The notes: generated by a model from the letters alone, not told the origin. Shown: positions 1-11,315, counted from the first letter of the stretch. The stretch is DNA of 64,000 nt from Isoperla grammatica (GCA_945910005.1 OX246745.1:39336419-39400418); one strand, 5' to 3'. Numbers and translations are program-made.

Positions 1-1
1 A

Positions 2-786
2 CGCTATACCAGGAGCAGAAATAAAATCACAGCGATGATCAGACAGAATAAACAGAAACATTTTGAAGATAAGATTGATAACAATGCTAAAAACCCGACA
101 CAAATGTGGAAAACGCTAAAAATGTTAGTGAATGATAAAAAACAAGGACAGCCAGGTGAGGTGTCCTTCGATGATAAAGGTGCCTTAACAAACCCAGAAC
201 AAATAGCAAATGCCTTCAACCAATTTTTTGTAAATAGTATAATAAACATTGCCAGTAATATTCCTAAACCAAAGACTGATAAGTGTGAAGTGAAAAATCG
301 AACAAAAATGGAGTGCAAGATAGAAGAATTTACTGAAACAAATATGAAACAGCTATTGGAGATAGTTAAAAACTTAAAAAATAAATCTGCATCTGCTGAT
401 GATGGAATTGGTGCAAAGATTATCAAGGATGCATTCCCAGTCATAAAACACCAACTGTTAGATATAATTAATACTAGTCTAAGTAAAGGTGAGTTTCCAG
501 AACAGCTGAAGAACTCACTAGTGATCCCAGTTCCTAAAGTGCCAAACGCAGAAAATGCAATAGACTTCCGTCCCATAAATATGATGCCAATACTAGAAAA
601 AGTATTGGAAAAAATAGTGTGCAATCAAATAAATAAATATATTGAAGACAATAAAATACTTGTGGATAGACAATCAGGTTTCCGTAAAGACCACTCGTGT
701 GAATCGGCTGTGCAAATAGTGGTGGAGGAATGGAAACATGAAATAGACAAGAACAACACAGTGCTTGCTGTGTTTTTGGACCTTAA
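2..786 (+). pseudogene. LINE reverse transcriptase, N-terminal part (interrupted)
   Basis: The frame is open from the window edge with no start in view. It begins RYTRSRNKITAMIRQNKQ, typical of the linker between endonuclease and RT. RT blocks follow: FRPINMMPILEKVLEKI, then DRQSGFRKDHSCESAV, then LAVFLDLK. The frame is cut inside the RT palm, right after FLDLK, by a TTAA-flanked insertion at 787. The reading continues at 2747 with the residues expected next (RAF), so this is one RT split in two. A 1-bp deletion just after the rejoin point further disables it. Confidence 0.85.
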
Positions 787-2742
787 AGGACATCGAAACC
801 CTAGCTCTATTTAATATCCATAACATCTATTGATTTATTTTTAAAATTATAGCAAAAACTAGAACCCTCATACCCACTCCAGGAATTAGCTATAAACTAT
901 TTTCGAGTTGATAATATTCCCTTGAGCGCGGCCGTTTTTTATGGTCGTGACGTAGCTTTTACTAGTCCCGTGCCGCTAGCATCGGCGGGAGACGCGATAT
1001 GTCGTACGCACGTCTATTTACCCTGTCATAGCAAACGAACTATTAGCGGTAGCTCACTGAACTCAATTACATGTTAATCTGCAATGTTTTCTCGTCCTAC
1101 TCAATGCTTAAACGAGAAGAATATCTAACTTACATAATGGGAAAAATTGATTTTAAATAAGCCAAGTTTTCCGTATTAACTCGCATATTTCAAAGTCTGG
1201 TTAGTATATTTTGCAACGACATTTTTGCCATTTTAGGAGGCTTGACATAATACCACATGCATGAAGAATGATTAAAAAAATACGGTATGTCGATATTAAA
1301 GATAACCCGCAAGCAGTGATTTAATGAATAAGTGTTGGTATTTGACATTTACCTGGGCAACTAGCCTGGCTGGAGAAGGTTGTCAGCGGCGGCTAGGAGG
1401 TGGTCAGTCCGCAAAGCATTTCCAAAAACATCAGGTCTAGTTTTCTTGGTAGCAGCAGTTGGTTCGATTTTTTATTTATTTCACTTTTAATCACTCAGAG
1501 CGAATGCAACAATAATATAACACTCAATAAAACTTAAGATTACATTAGTTTCAATGTCGATTTACTGCTGCAGATCATAGCTATAATCTTCAGCTTATAG
1601 AGAGTTCTGATATTTTGTATGTACTATATAATTTGTATTTAGCTACTAATAGAAAAGTCTGTATGTAACCTGCCCAGGGACAACATTCTTCACGTGACTA
1701 ACGAGTTATTTTGGTATTAGGATAAGTGGCTGACAGGTGGAGGAGCGGGGATGTCTGAGGGCTGGTAGTAGGACTAAATTGCAGCAACAACATCAGTACA
1801 AAAAAAACTCGAAATAACTATTCATTTAGGGATGCCGACTGCCAATAGCGGGTATCGAACCGACAACCTGGCGAATGAGAGGCTTGTGTCCTAGTACATT
1901 TGAGTAGTGTATATACTCAAAGCTAAACAATCAGCTATTGTACATTGTACTTTGTACATTATCCCTATTGTACAATATATTGGGTACAATTATACTCAAA
2001 GCTAAAACATTGTACTTTGAACTTTATCCCTATTGTACACTAACATACTGGGTACAATTTGTCCGATATTAATTATTCTTCATGTTCAGCTGGTTAATGT
2101 TTTTGGAATGTGTACTAAACGATAGCACGTCAAGAGTAGCTAGACAACACCAACGTTGGAAGCGCAGTGCGGGGGTAAAAACAGTGATACAACGTGAATA
2201 CATATCACATAACTGTACGCACATCCTAACACAAATAACAATACCGTATTTTTTTAGTAATTCTTCATGCATGTCGTATTATGTCAAGCCTTCCAAAATG
2301 GCAATAATGTCGTCTCAAAATATACTAACCAGACTTTGAAATATGTGAGTTAATACGGAAAACTTGGTTTATTTAAAATCAATTTTTTCCATTACGTAAG
2401 TTAGATATTCTTCTCGTTGAAGCATTGAGTAGGACGAGAAAACATTGCAGATTAACATGTAATTGAGTTCAGTGAGCTACCGCTAATAGTTCGTCTGCTA
2501 TGACAGGGTAAATAGAGGCGCGTACGACATATCGCGTCTCCCGCCGATGCTAACGGCACGGGACTAGTAAAAGCTACGTCACGACCATAAAAAACGGCCG
2601 CGCTCAAGGGAATATTATCAACTTGAAAATAATTTATAGCTAATTCCTGGAGTGGGTATGAGGGTTCTAGTTTTCGCTATAATTTTTAAAATAAATCAAT
2701 AGATGTTATGGATATTAAATAGAGCTAGGGTTTCGATGTCCT
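787..2742. mobile_element. TTAA-flanked element with ~500-bp terminal inverted repeats
   Basis: The termini AGGACATCGAAACCCTAG (787 on) and its reverse complement (ending 2742) form inverted repeats about 500 bp long, roughly 787-1290 and 2242-2742. Both ends are flanked by TTAA (783-786 and 2743-2746). Removing the element plus one TTAA restores the LINE reading frame across the junction. TTAA targets are characteristic of piggyBac-like elements, but the terminus is not the classic CCC-type, so the family is uncertain. The 950-bp centre holds no transposase and includes a tRNA-like segment at 1831-1897, so the element is non-autonomous. Confidence 0.8.
1831..1897 (-). repeat. tRNA-derived SINE head inside the TTAA element
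   Basis: Read on the minus strand this carries a B-box-like GGTTCGATACC with a T-arm-like hairpin around it, preceded by an anticodon-arm-like GCCTCTCATTCGCC. It is too diverged to be a functional tRNA, and no acceptor stem closes. It is probably the 5' head of a SINE, similar to the tRNA-like piece at 56725-56870. Confidence 0.4.
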
Positions 2743-2746
2743 TTAA

Positions 2747-3860
2747 AAGAGCTTTTGAACAATTGACAGGGATATCCTACTAACAAAACTAGAACATGTT
2801 TATGGATTTAGTGGAAATGTTCTAAAATGGTTTACACAGTACCTAAGTAACAGGAAGCAAAGAACAAAGTATGGAGGGTACACATCAGAATCTCTAGAAA
2901 ATAACTATGGGGTGCCACAAGGCTCAGTGCTAGGACCAATTCTGTTCATTTTATTTATTAATGATATTGTAAGTTGTGCTGTGAAGTTGTCAGTAAACCT
3001 GTATGCTGATGACACACTACTCTACATAATTGGAAAAGATGTACATAGACTTTTGGAGATTATGAATGAGCAGTTAGAAAATGTAAATGAATGGCTGAAA
3101 ACAAACAGACTGAAGTTAAATATTGAAAAATCAATGTATATGATAGTGAATAGTAAACAAGATTTAGTGATGAATGAAGTGCATACTGGAAATCTAGTAG
3201 GTGTAAAAATTGAAGGATGTAGTTTGGAAGAAGTAAGAAGTTACAAATATCTAGGTATTATATTTGATAATAAGCTAAATTTCGATGAACATTTCCAATA
3301 TATATGTGGTAAGATGGCAAGAAAAGTTGGCTTCATGGGTCAGATTAAGGGATCCCTGACATCATGGACAAAATTACTTGTATACAAAACAATTGTTCTT
3401 CCACATCTTGATTTGTGCTACTATTTTGTACTTAGCTAATAAGACTGACTTGCAAAAAAAATGCAGAAAATACAGAACAGAGCTATGAGAATAATTATAG
3501 GAGTAGGACGGTATACCAGAATAAATCTGGTGTTGAATACTTTAAATTTTGTAAGCATTGAAGAGCATGTTTGGATAAATAGCATGGTATTTATTTATAA
3601 AATTATCAAAGGTTTACAACCAGTGTACATGAGTGATAATATTGTTTATAAATAATAGAGATGTGCATGACCACAACACTAGAGGTTGCAGCAATTTATT
3701 TATAGACAGGAGAGCGAGGGTAAGGGCCCAAAATACAATCTACTATAGAGGCTTTAGAGATTATAATAAGTTACCTGTGTACATAAAAAACTCTAAGTCA
3801 GTCTCTGAAATGAGGGCTTTGCTGCGTGGGCTTAGGATGGCTGAGCGTGTGCATTCCTAG
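2747..3860 (+). pseudogene. LINE reverse transcriptase, C-terminal part (frameshifted)
   Basis: This continues the RT begun at 2-786. It shows NYGVPQGSVLGPILFILFIN and the catalytic YADDTLLY box, then the thumb region (LKLNIEKSMYMI, RSYKYLGIIFD). Stops at about 3439 and 3653 and frame changes split the rest, ending with NTRGCSNLFIDRRARV...RGLRMAERVHS near 3858. At least three lesions are seen: a 1-bp deletion near 2761, a stop at 3437, and a frameshift near 3650. The copy is therefore dead although the YADD box itself is intact. Confidence 0.85.
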
Positions 3861-4179
3861 TTCTGTGACCCGGCTGGGAGCATCCATGATATGTGCATGT
3901 TCATATGTACTGTATATATCATGGGTGTTTCTGGTTGGGTTGCGGGATTGGGAGTGTGCGCGTTCGGTTGTCTTGGGCTTGTGTAGTGAAGTTTTCATTT
4001 CAGAGATTGAAATAATCTGTAGACCTTAAATGTAATGTGAATGTGTAATGTGAATGTGAATGTAACTATAAGCAAACTACTAATAAAACGTAAAATTAAA
4101 AAAAAATAAAATAAAATGACGTCCAAAATTATAGGTCTTGAAAATACATCCATAAGTGTAATGTTAAAATTACCCGTGC

Positions 4180-4871
4180 AAAACAATCCCGTACGTTACG
4201 TTTTCCCGCCTAATACGCGAAAATAATCATCAATTTATGTCTTGCTTGCCGTTGAGATACGTTTCCACCAATCTCTGGCATGCGAGATAGTTCTCGACCC
4301 ACATTTGTAGCGACGTTACAATTGGTACCGGCCTCCCACTGCACGTGTGTTGTGCATAATCTGCGCATGCGCGGGCCGCCCAAGGTCAAGTCTACGTGAA
4401 GACTGCAGCGTAGGCGAAGCTGCCAGTTGCTGCCAGTCAGTCTTTGGTTACTGACATGCGGACTGTCATTGGCCGGCCGCCGGCTCAGCTGTCGCCAGAT
4501 AAGTGTTGGTCGCTTGGAGGGGGAGAGGGGTGCGATGAAAGGAGTTGGACCAGCTGGCAGTTGCCCGCCTGCCGGCTAAGGCCACTCGCTAGCGCCTAGA
4601 CAAAGCTTGCGACTGTTGGCCGGGAAGGGGGGGGGGGGGGCGGCTCACTGCCTGAACACGACCCTGATCCCTGCACCCCCTTGGCCGCCCGCATTCCACA
4701 GTTCATCACGAGCAATGTTGGTAATTTCACACTAGTTCATTGCCCCCTGGGTGCCCGTAGCATGCAACCACAAAAATAGTTAAAAATAAATTTTGGTTTT
4801 TAATACGTTTTCCCCCGAAATACGTTTAATTTAAGGTGTCACTTCAAAAACGTATTAGGCGGGTTTGACTG
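4180..4871. mobile_element. Probable Tigger-like MITE remnant, GC-rich core
   Basis: The right end reads (reverse complement) CAGTCAAACCCGCCTAATACG and is followed by TA. An inverted copy of CCCGCCTAATACG lies near 4205-4220. The CAGTSAAAYCC-type terminus is like that of the Tigger element 225 bp downstream. The left boundary is unclear. The core (4240-4740) is CpG-rich with a G-run at 4628-4640 and a GCGCATGCGCGGGCC motif, and no coding is seen. The right end lies only 34 bp from the ZDHHC17 splice acceptor. Confidence 0.4.
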
Positions 4872-4905
4872 TATACTGATTGTCATGTGGTTTTCTTCCA
4901 TCTAG

Positions 4906-5037
4906 GTGCCAAGAATCATCGCTTCTTCATTGGGTATCTGGCTATGCTGTTGGGCATGTGCGTGTTCATGCTCTATGGCTGCTCACTCTTCTGGAAAGCC
5001 AAGTGTAGCGCTGCTCTTCAAAACAGTTTCTGGCTAA
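4906..5037 (+). CDS. ZDHHC17: Palmitoyltransferase ZDHHC17/HIP14, internal coding exon
   Basis: This exon encodes the stretch just after the DHHC-CRD of the ankyrin-repeat S-acyltransferase HIP14: (G)AKNHRFFIGYLAMLLGMCVF, then MLYGCSLFWKAKCSAALQ. It matches the family pattern GNHRYFxGYL...MIYGC at the third transmembrane segment. A polypyrimidine tract and TAG precede 4906. The first codon is split (G|GT, phase 1). It ends CTA|A before a GTAAGA donor at 5038, also phase 1. The DHHC exon (GAYCAYCAYTG) is not found upstream in the window and must lie to the left. The enzyme transfers palmitate to cysteines of synaptic and signalling proteins at Golgi and vesicle membranes. Confidence 0.85.
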   Translation: MPRIIASSLGIWLCCWACACSCSMAAHSSGKPSVALLFKTVSG

Positions 5038-5542
5038 GTAAGACTCATTTCTATTCTACTAGATTTTAGTATTGGTTCTAGTAGTTGTCTTTAGTACAGT
5101 GAAATCCCGATCTATCGTTCCCCTATCCAATGTTTTACCACATTCATAGCCATTTTTGGACAGTCTCTGTAATATCCCCATGTGTCTAATGTATTATTTT
5201 CACGTATTGATCGTTCCTCCATTAATCGTTTTCACGCTTTTATCGTCGTTGTTATCCAGCCCAGAATGATAAAAAGTTCCGATCGATCGTTTTAAGTAAA
5301 TGAAAATATCAAGTAGGCCCCTATCTAACATTTAAAGAAAATATTTTAGTCCGGTCTATTTTTTGTGCACACATTCTGTACTCTGAGGGAAGCTATTTAT
5401 AGATAGGAAAAGGTCTTCACACACCCTCCCCCCCCTCCCTCCCCCGCCCGCCCGCCCGCCGAAGATAACTGACCTTCTTGCCTGCTTTTGTCATGGGCAC
5501 GGACCTCTTTGCTTTTAGTCTTTGTTGAACACTTGTGTCAAC

Positions 5543-7135
5543 ATGCCACCAACTAAGCGCGTGCGTACGTTGGAAGAACGTGAAAAAATTTTGACAGAAG
5601 TGGAGAAGAATCCAACAGAAAAACGTGTAGAGATAGCGAAACGATTGGGCATCCCAGTGACCACTCTCAACTCTATTGTCAGCAGCAAAGATAAAATAAG
5701 AGAACAAATAGCAAGTTGCGGCAAATCTTTCAAAACCAGGAAGACCAGCAAGGTGTCCACTTACGACAACTTAGAACAAGTGTTAGTTCAGTGGTTTAAC
5801 CAACAGCGGGCCGCCAAGATTCCCATCAATGGGCCAATGTTGCGGGAGCAAGCACTTAAAATCGCCGACCGACTGAACATTCAGAACTTCCAGGCGTCAA
5901 ACGGTTGGATAAATCGTTTTAGAAATCGTCATGGTTTAGTCTACAAAGTGTTGGCGGGGGAAAGCGCGGCAGTGGACCCAGAAACCGTGAGCGTTTGGAA
6001 AGACGAGACGGTACTGAAGCTGATTGAGGGGTTCGAACCCCGGAATGTCTACAATGCTGACGAAACCGGTCTTTTCTTTAATCTTCTGCCTGACCGCACA
6101 TTAACATACAAGGGCGAAGCGTGTTTTGGCGGGAAGAAGGCAAAAGAGCGCATAACTGTTCTGTTTTGTACAAATATGGACGGAAGTGATAAAATGCAAC
6201 CACTGGTTATTGGAAAGGCATTTAAACCTCATGCCTTTCGAAACACGAAATCGCTACCAGTTAAATACCACGCTAATAAAAAAGCGTGGATGACGGGCAA
6301 CGTATTCACGAACTTCTTGCGTTCCTTTGATGCCAGGATGGGAGTACAACAAAGGAAGGTGTTATTGTTTGTGGACAACTGTACAGCCCATCCAGGTGAT
6401 CTGTCATTTCTCAAAAACATTCAGGTCCACTTCTTTCCCGCCAATTGTACCAGCGAGTTACAGCCCCTCGATGCAGGTATAATTCGATGTGTCAAACATT
6501 ACTACCGGAAGAAACTGGTACAACGAGCAATAGCTTTAGTGGAACGGGGTCAGATCAAGAGTCAGGTCAAAGTTAACATACCGCAAGCAATTCATTATGT
6601 CGTCAGCACTTGGCAGAGTGTAACTTCCGAAACAATACAAAATTGTTTTAAGAAATGCGGCTTTGTCAAGGAGGAAGATATTGAGAGCGACGATGGGAAT
6701 GAAAGCGTTGACGATGGGAACAAGAGCGTTCATGACGTAGACGATGTTCAGGTGGACGATGCGTTTACTAGGGAGTGGCATAACTTCGTGGGCAATGAAG
6801 AATTGGATTTTAATTCGTACGCCGAATGTGATGACGCCGTCATAACTTCTGACTTGCAAACAGTCGAAGAGCTTTGTGAAGAAAGAATGTTGGACGAAGA
6901 ATCGGGAAATGAAGAAGAAGAGACTCATCACGAGGATGACATCGCACCAAACTTCGCGCAAGCCGTTCAAAGTTTCGAAACAGTGACAAAGTATCTTTAC
7001 TCTCAAAATATGACCACCAGTGACATGGACATCATGTTTAATTTTGAACGCATGTTATTTCGCTCTAAAGCTTCAGTTCCTACTAAACAGTCACAACTGA
7101 CCGACTTCTTTCGAGCTCGTAACTCTCAAACATGA
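5543..7135 (+). CDS. Tigger/pogo transposase, apparently intact (530 aa)
   Basis: The ATG at 5543 (MPPTKRVRTLEERE) is chosen as the first Met before the CENP-B-type N-terminal helix-turn-helix (about residues 5-55, with EKRVEIAKRLGIPVTTLNSI). A second CENP-B/Tc5-like DNA-binding domain follows (about 65-140, ending NGWINRFRNRHGL). The DDE_1 catalytic core has all three acids: NADETG (D173), LLFVDNCTAH (D278) and LQPLDAG (D310), with 31 residues between the last two, as usual for Tigger. The C-terminus is acidic and ends KQSQLTDFF. There are no internal stops. An AATAAA at about 7282 lies 147 bp after the stop. It should bind the TIRs and catalyse cut-and-paste at TA. The gene carries no introns. 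Confidence 0.93.
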   Translation: MPPTKRVRTLEEREKILTEVEKNPTEKRVEIAKRLGIPVTTLNSIVSSKDKIREQIASCGKSFKTRKTSKVSTYDNLEQVLVQWFNQQRAAKIPINGPMLREQALKIADRLNIQNFQASNGWINRFRNRHGLVYKVLAGESAAVDPETVSVWKDETVLKLIEGFEPRNVYNADETGLFFNLLPDRTLTYKGEACFGGKKAKERITVLFCTNMDGSDKMQPLVIGKAFKPHAFRNTKSLPVKYHANKKAWMTGNVFTNFLRSFDARMGVQQRKVLLFVDNCTAHPGDLSFLKNIQVHFFPANCTSELQPLDAGIIRCVKHYYRKKLVQRAIALVERGQIKSQVKVNIPQAIHYVVSTWQSVTSETIQNCFKKCGFVKEEDIESDDGNESVDDGNKSVHDVDDVQVDDAFTREWHNFVGNEELDFNSYAECDDAVITSDLQTVEELCEERMLDEESGNEEEETHHEDDIAPNFAQAVQSFETVTKYLYSQNMTTSDMDIMFNFERMLFRSKASVPTKQSQLTDFFRARNSQT

Positions 7136-7281
7136 GCCTATTCCATTACAATACCGAAAGTTATTCACTGCAGTATATTTGTGTATACATATTTTAGTGA
7201 CAGCGAGCGACCATCTGTGTAGCTATGTGTTGTGTCAAATTTTCATTTCATTTTCAAATTAAATCTTCTTTCTCAAGTAAA

Positions 7282-7287
7282 AATAAA
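7282..7287 (+). terminator. Poly(A) signal of Tigger transposase
   Basis: Canonical AATAAA about 150 bp downstream of the transposase stop codon, followed by GT-rich sequence. Confidence 0.5.
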
Positions 7288-8634
7288 GTTCCATAGTGTC
7301 TATTTTATCGAATTGTGTGTTACAATACCCTTTTACATAGGCCTTAATCCTTTAATTAAAAAGGGAACATTGCAGTTATTCAATTCAATTTCCTAAATAG
7401 ACCATAAATTTGACCCGTGAATAAAAATAACAAACACAGCATGTTGAAATATAATATGTGTAATCACTGTTTACTCGCGGTGTAGCCTTATTTTCTTAGC
7501 ACGCGACAAGATCCGGTCATTGCCCGGCCGATGCAGCCTCGTTGCCCGCCAAACGATCGCCGCGGGCGACGGGAAAGTATCGATCGTGTTTAGGAAGGAA
7601 GCCGTCGGCAGCGGCTTCCGTATGTGTCATAAGGTCGCGCCATCCAGCTCACATTCGTTGACCACACTACAAAGTAATATTTAGACATCAGTCACTCGTG
7701 CTAGACGTCGTTTTTTCATATCAGAATGGAAAGTTGTTGACTCTTATTTCCCAGTACTGATTTTAAATAACGCAAAAAAAAAAATAGATTACGTAAACGA
7801 TCCAGGGTGGCCTGGCGTATGTCGTCATTATCATAAAAACTGTCGTGACTTGTTATGTTTATTTCCAAATTAATATGTGTCAGCAATAAAACAAAATTAC
7901 AGCGTATTATGTGTGTGGGGGGGGGGGGGGGGGGGAAGAATCGCGTGTATGCAGTATTTTGTTGTGCTTCATTAAAATTAACGTGGAATTCAATTATTCT
8001 GTACGGTTTTATCACAACGGTGCTAACAGTCGATTGAGACAACCCAAGTTCTTGACCAGTAGTCTCCGCCTGGCTTACAATTTATTACACTTCACTTCAC
8101 ACAACGAATGTAAGAGAAAGTCCTTGGCCTGAACAGTGAGCATACCTTGCCTCGGGGCTCCTAACGGGACCTGCCGTAAGAGGATCGGTGTGGAGGGGGA
8201 GGGGGAGTATTTCTCAGAAGATGACTGCATCTGATACCTGCTTCCCTCTTGGTTGCGTGAAGTCATTCACCGATCACCATTCAGTCCATTCATTAGGTAC
8301 AGCATTCAGATACTCTTTTTCCTTGCTTATTTCAATGCCAATTGAATAATATATGGATACCTTATTATTTTTTATTTTTTCTAAATGCATATCGCTTTCA
8401 CCGTTTTCACGCATTCATCGTTTTTTTGGTCCAGTCTCCAGAAAAACGATAGATCGGGGTTTCACTGTATTGTATTCTTTTACACGCATTCATTGTTAAC
8501 CTTTGCCTGATTGATGTGACACGTGTGTAGGGAAGCTGGGTTGAGACACAACAATATTATATCCGTCAAAATATGTAAATGTATTTATTAGTGACAACTT
8601 AACTTACACGTTACACATGTAATCCACAAGGGAT

Positions 8635-8740
8635 GCTTCACACAGTCACATATAGTCCTGAAGGGATTATTCACACAGTCACATATAGTCCTGAAGGGGT
8701 TACTCACACAGTCACATATAGTCCTGAAGGGATAATACTA
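8635..8740. repeat. 33-bp tandem repeat, 3 copies
   Basis: CACAGTCACATATAGTCCTG recurs at 8641, 8674 and 8707, a period of 33 bp with a few substitutions. It lies in the ZDHHC17 intron just right of the Tigger element. The rest of that intron (8741-9242) has a C-rich patch near 8900-8945 but nothing I can identify. Confidence 0.85.
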
Positions 8741-9242
8741 TTAACACTAAGTATATGATTTAGCCAACGCACCACTCAGTACAACACACGATGCCGGTAG
8801 CCCGCGCGGATCAACCCCCGAACCGCTGTTGCTGCCGAGCACGAGCCCCGTGTCTTATCCCAAGACACTCTACTCGAGAACTGGCCTGACCACATGGCCA
8901 TCAGCCGACCGCTCTCCGTTCCTCCCCCACCCCTCTCCAGCTACCCACTACCTTACTGTCTTTGACACCAGTCGTCTGCGACAGATGCCTCATGGAGGGA
9001 TTCAACTTTATATTTAATTCCTGAGCCAGTAGATAGTTGTTTCTGATTTTTAAATTATAATTCCTAAAAAATACACCAAATATATACATGTGATAGAATC
9101 TCAGTTGCACATTGCTCACTTGCACATTTCTCCCAATTGTGTTTGGTAATAAGAATCTTTTTTCTTATATAAAGTAGAAGTTATTTCTAATAGTTCCCCT
9201 AATAATGAGGTACATATACCGGTTATGTGTTTGTGATTTCAG

Positions 9243-9349
9243 CTATAGGGAGTCTTGGAGTGTGTGATGCGTGGGTTGGGTGGATTGCCGTCAACTCTGT
9301 GTTTCATTCAATATGGGTGGCAACGCTCTTCAGCTGTCAAATGTACCAG
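9243..9349 (+). CDS. ZDHHC17: Palmitoyltransferase ZDHHC17/HIP14, penultimate coding exon
   Basis: After a TTTCAG acceptor the exon reads (A|CT)IGSLGVCDAWVGWIAVNS, then VFHSIWVATLFSCQMYQ. This matches the fourth transmembrane segment of HIP14 proteins (family pattern LNSVFHxxWVAxLLxCQxYQ). Entry is phase 1, agreeing with the exon ending at 5037. It leaves in phase 0 before a GTGTGT donor at 9350. The intron before it is 4.2 kb because it holds the Tigger element. The following intron (9350-9929) is short, contains a C-run near 9768, and holds no other feature. Confidence 0.88.
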
Positions 9350-9929
9350 GTGTGTTCACTAGACATATTCATATTTGTCCACATAAAGGAATTGTCTGAT
9401 TCCAGACGGTATCTTGTACGGTATTTTGAAAATGATAAAAGTCAATACTATTTCTGTATGTTGGAGTGAACGTATGGTCCCCTACCCAACTCCCATACTA
9501 TATTCCTGGTAGTACATTGTTTGACCAGCCTCCCTCTTTTTGAGTAAATTCTAATTTTAACTTCTAAATTCCCATGTTATTTGTGTGTGTGCAGGAAGTG
9601 TTGTTTAACAAGTGTGCAAGTGATAAAATATGAATATCTCAGTTTTATAATTCAACTAGCTATTGATATTTTTACTAGTTGTTTGCAATATACCAAGAAT
9701 ACAAAATCCCATAAAAATAACAAGACTGCCTAAGCAAATTGCAATGATTGTAATAATAAAAGTGAACCCCCCCCCCCAAATCAACACATAATGTGTGGCT
9801 TTGTCAGAATTTGCATACCCCACATACATATAATGACAAAACTTCACTCCATAAATAGAATAGACGTTTGTCATTGGGTTATTTATTTTTATTGGTACTG
9901 GAGCTGACAAAACTGTGTTTACTTTTCAG

Positions 9930-10190
9930 ATAGTCTGGCTGGGCATGACAACTAACGAGCGCATGAACAGCGGAAGATACAAACACTTCCACAGCCCTGG
10001 CCACAAGAGCACCGAGGCTCATTCTCCGTTCCATCGGGGTATTTCGAAAAACTTTATTGATTTTGTTCAAATTGGATGTTTTGGTCTCTTAAAACCAGAC
10101 AAAGTTGACTGGCTGACGGTTTATGACATTAATAAGTCGGTAGAACAGGTCCCGCTGCTTAGTTCAAAGGAAAATTATCAATATGTTTAA
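9930..10190 (+). CDS. ZDHHC17: Palmitoyltransferase ZDHHC17/HIP14, last coding exon with stop
   Basis: The acceptor TTTTCAG precedes IVWLGMTTNERMNSGRYKHF, the highly conserved cytosolic segment after the last membrane helix of HIP14 (LGMTTNERMN with RYKHF). Then come SPFHRGISKNFIDFVQIGC, DWLTVYDI and the terminus ENYQYV before TAA at 10188-10190. Family members end in a similar short aromatic/valine motif (human ends GYQLV from memory). Entry is phase 0, consistent with the previous exon. 86 codons are intact. With the two upstream exons this gives a continuous C-terminal third and no sign of decay. Confidence 0.9.
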   Translation: MVWLGMTTNERMNSGRYKHFHSPGHKSTEAHSPFHRGISKNFIDFVQIGCFGLLKPDKVDWLTVYDINKSVEQVPLLSSKENYQYV

Positions 10191-11315
10191 ATCGCCCCTG
10201 TGCACATCTCTATAATATTTTAAAGATGCTGTTTACCCAGGACAAAGTCTTGAAGCTGTCCTTTAATATGGTGTATTGTTGTTGTCGTGGCACGCAACAA
10301 TGACGTTATTAATAATATTGTGGTGGGTATAGGAGAAATGAAAATACTAAAATTATTTTTTCAGTATTAATGAAAAAACCTCATGAATCGAAGGTCATAG
10401 CTTTATTATCACACTTAAAAAGATATGTAGTCAACTAAGTTTGTTATGCTTTTCTAGATTTCGTTACGGGTAACTCGTTATTTAGTGAATCAATGCAATA
10501 ATTGCTCATTTTAATACGTTTAAATTATGTACTTGAAATTTTACAAATAAGAAGTGCGCCATTTATTTTTCAGTTTTAGGTTTAAGAAACGAATAATTTA
10601 ACCTTTTATAAACTCAAAGTTGGGTTCTTTCAGGACCAATCGCGTAAAGTTTCTTTCTTCCAGTCAGAGGTTATCGCCAGTACACTGACGTAGTTGTCGA
10701 TGAAAAGAGTAAACTGTAAATATTATCATGCTGCAACTATTTCTAAATCCTAGTTGTGAGTGTGTCGACTGAAACTACGTTCACTCGGATTGAGAAATAC
10801 CTTCCAAGGCCAACTGGGTGTTTCAACCATAGCGTGAAGACCTGTGCTATGTGGGTGCAAATCACTGAAACTCTAAGTCAAACTCAAACAAATAATGCTA
10901 ATATTTGTTAAAGTATTGGTGTAATATTTCACTCTATGCACCAAGGAATCCAGAGGAATTAATGTCTACTATCTCTCAATATCAACGACTAAATTTTAGA
11001 TTTGAAGAAAATCTTTGATTTTACCCTTTACAAATTTGTTGATCTTTTTATGTATTATGGATGGACGAATCTTGGCTTTAGAGTTTCGAACCAAACTCAA
11101 AGTTCTGAGTAATAAAAATAAAAGTTTGAACTCGAACCGAACTTTTATAACACAGCCAGCCAATTGCGTCCATCCGTACTTTTATATTGGTTTACATTAT
11201 GTACCTTTGGAATTGTACACACGAAATTTATAAAGGAATCAGTCTGGGATTTCTTTGAGATTAATTCATGTTGTGTTTTTTTTTTATACTTTTCAATTGT
11301 GAAAGTTTTTTAATT
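10191..11315 (+). other. 3' UTR and downstream flank of ZDHHC17
   Basis: AT-rich sequence without any recognisable gene. A candidate AATAAA lies at 11111, about 0.9 kb after the stop, but the true cleavage site cannot be decided from sequence alone. Confidence 0.4.

Larger units (their letters stand above)
1..4115 (+). mobile_element. Decayed non-LTR retrotransposon (LINE), 5' end outside window
   Basis: Reverse transcriptase reading frame runs in from the left edge, is broken by a nested element at 787-2742, resumes at 2747, and ends near 3858. A 3' UTR follows with short repeated TGTAATGTGAATG units and an A-rich end near 4080-4115 (AATAAAACG, then A-runs). No RNase H is visible after the RT. 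The C-terminal part (HDHNTRG...) resembles jockey/CR1-superfamily LINEs, but I cannot fix the clade. It lies in the intron upstream of the ZDHHC17 exon at 4906. Confidence 0.85.
5097..8467 (+). mobile_element. Tigger/pogo DNA transposon, full length
   Basis: The termini CAGTGAAATCCCGATCTATC (5097 on) and its inverted partner ending GGGTTTCACTG at 8467 match at about 22 of 23 positions and are flanked by the TA target duplication (5095-5096 and 8468-8469). Subterminal repeats of the form ATCGTTTTCACGCWTT occur at both ends. One uninterrupted transposase frame lies at 5543-7135. A low-complexity C/G tract (5425-5460) precedes it. Downstream of it the element holds a GC-rich patch (7500-7620) and a G-run at 7916-7935, with no second gene. 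It sits 59 bp downstream of a ZDHHC17 donor site, in the same orientation as the gene. Confidence 0.93.

Noticed and set aside
4..624. 206-codon minus-strand frame over the LINE RT
   Set aside because: Antisense shadow of the RT, which is clearly the coding strand.
6536..7006. 156-codon minus-strand frame over the Tigger transposase
   Set aside because: Shadow of the real transposase gene.
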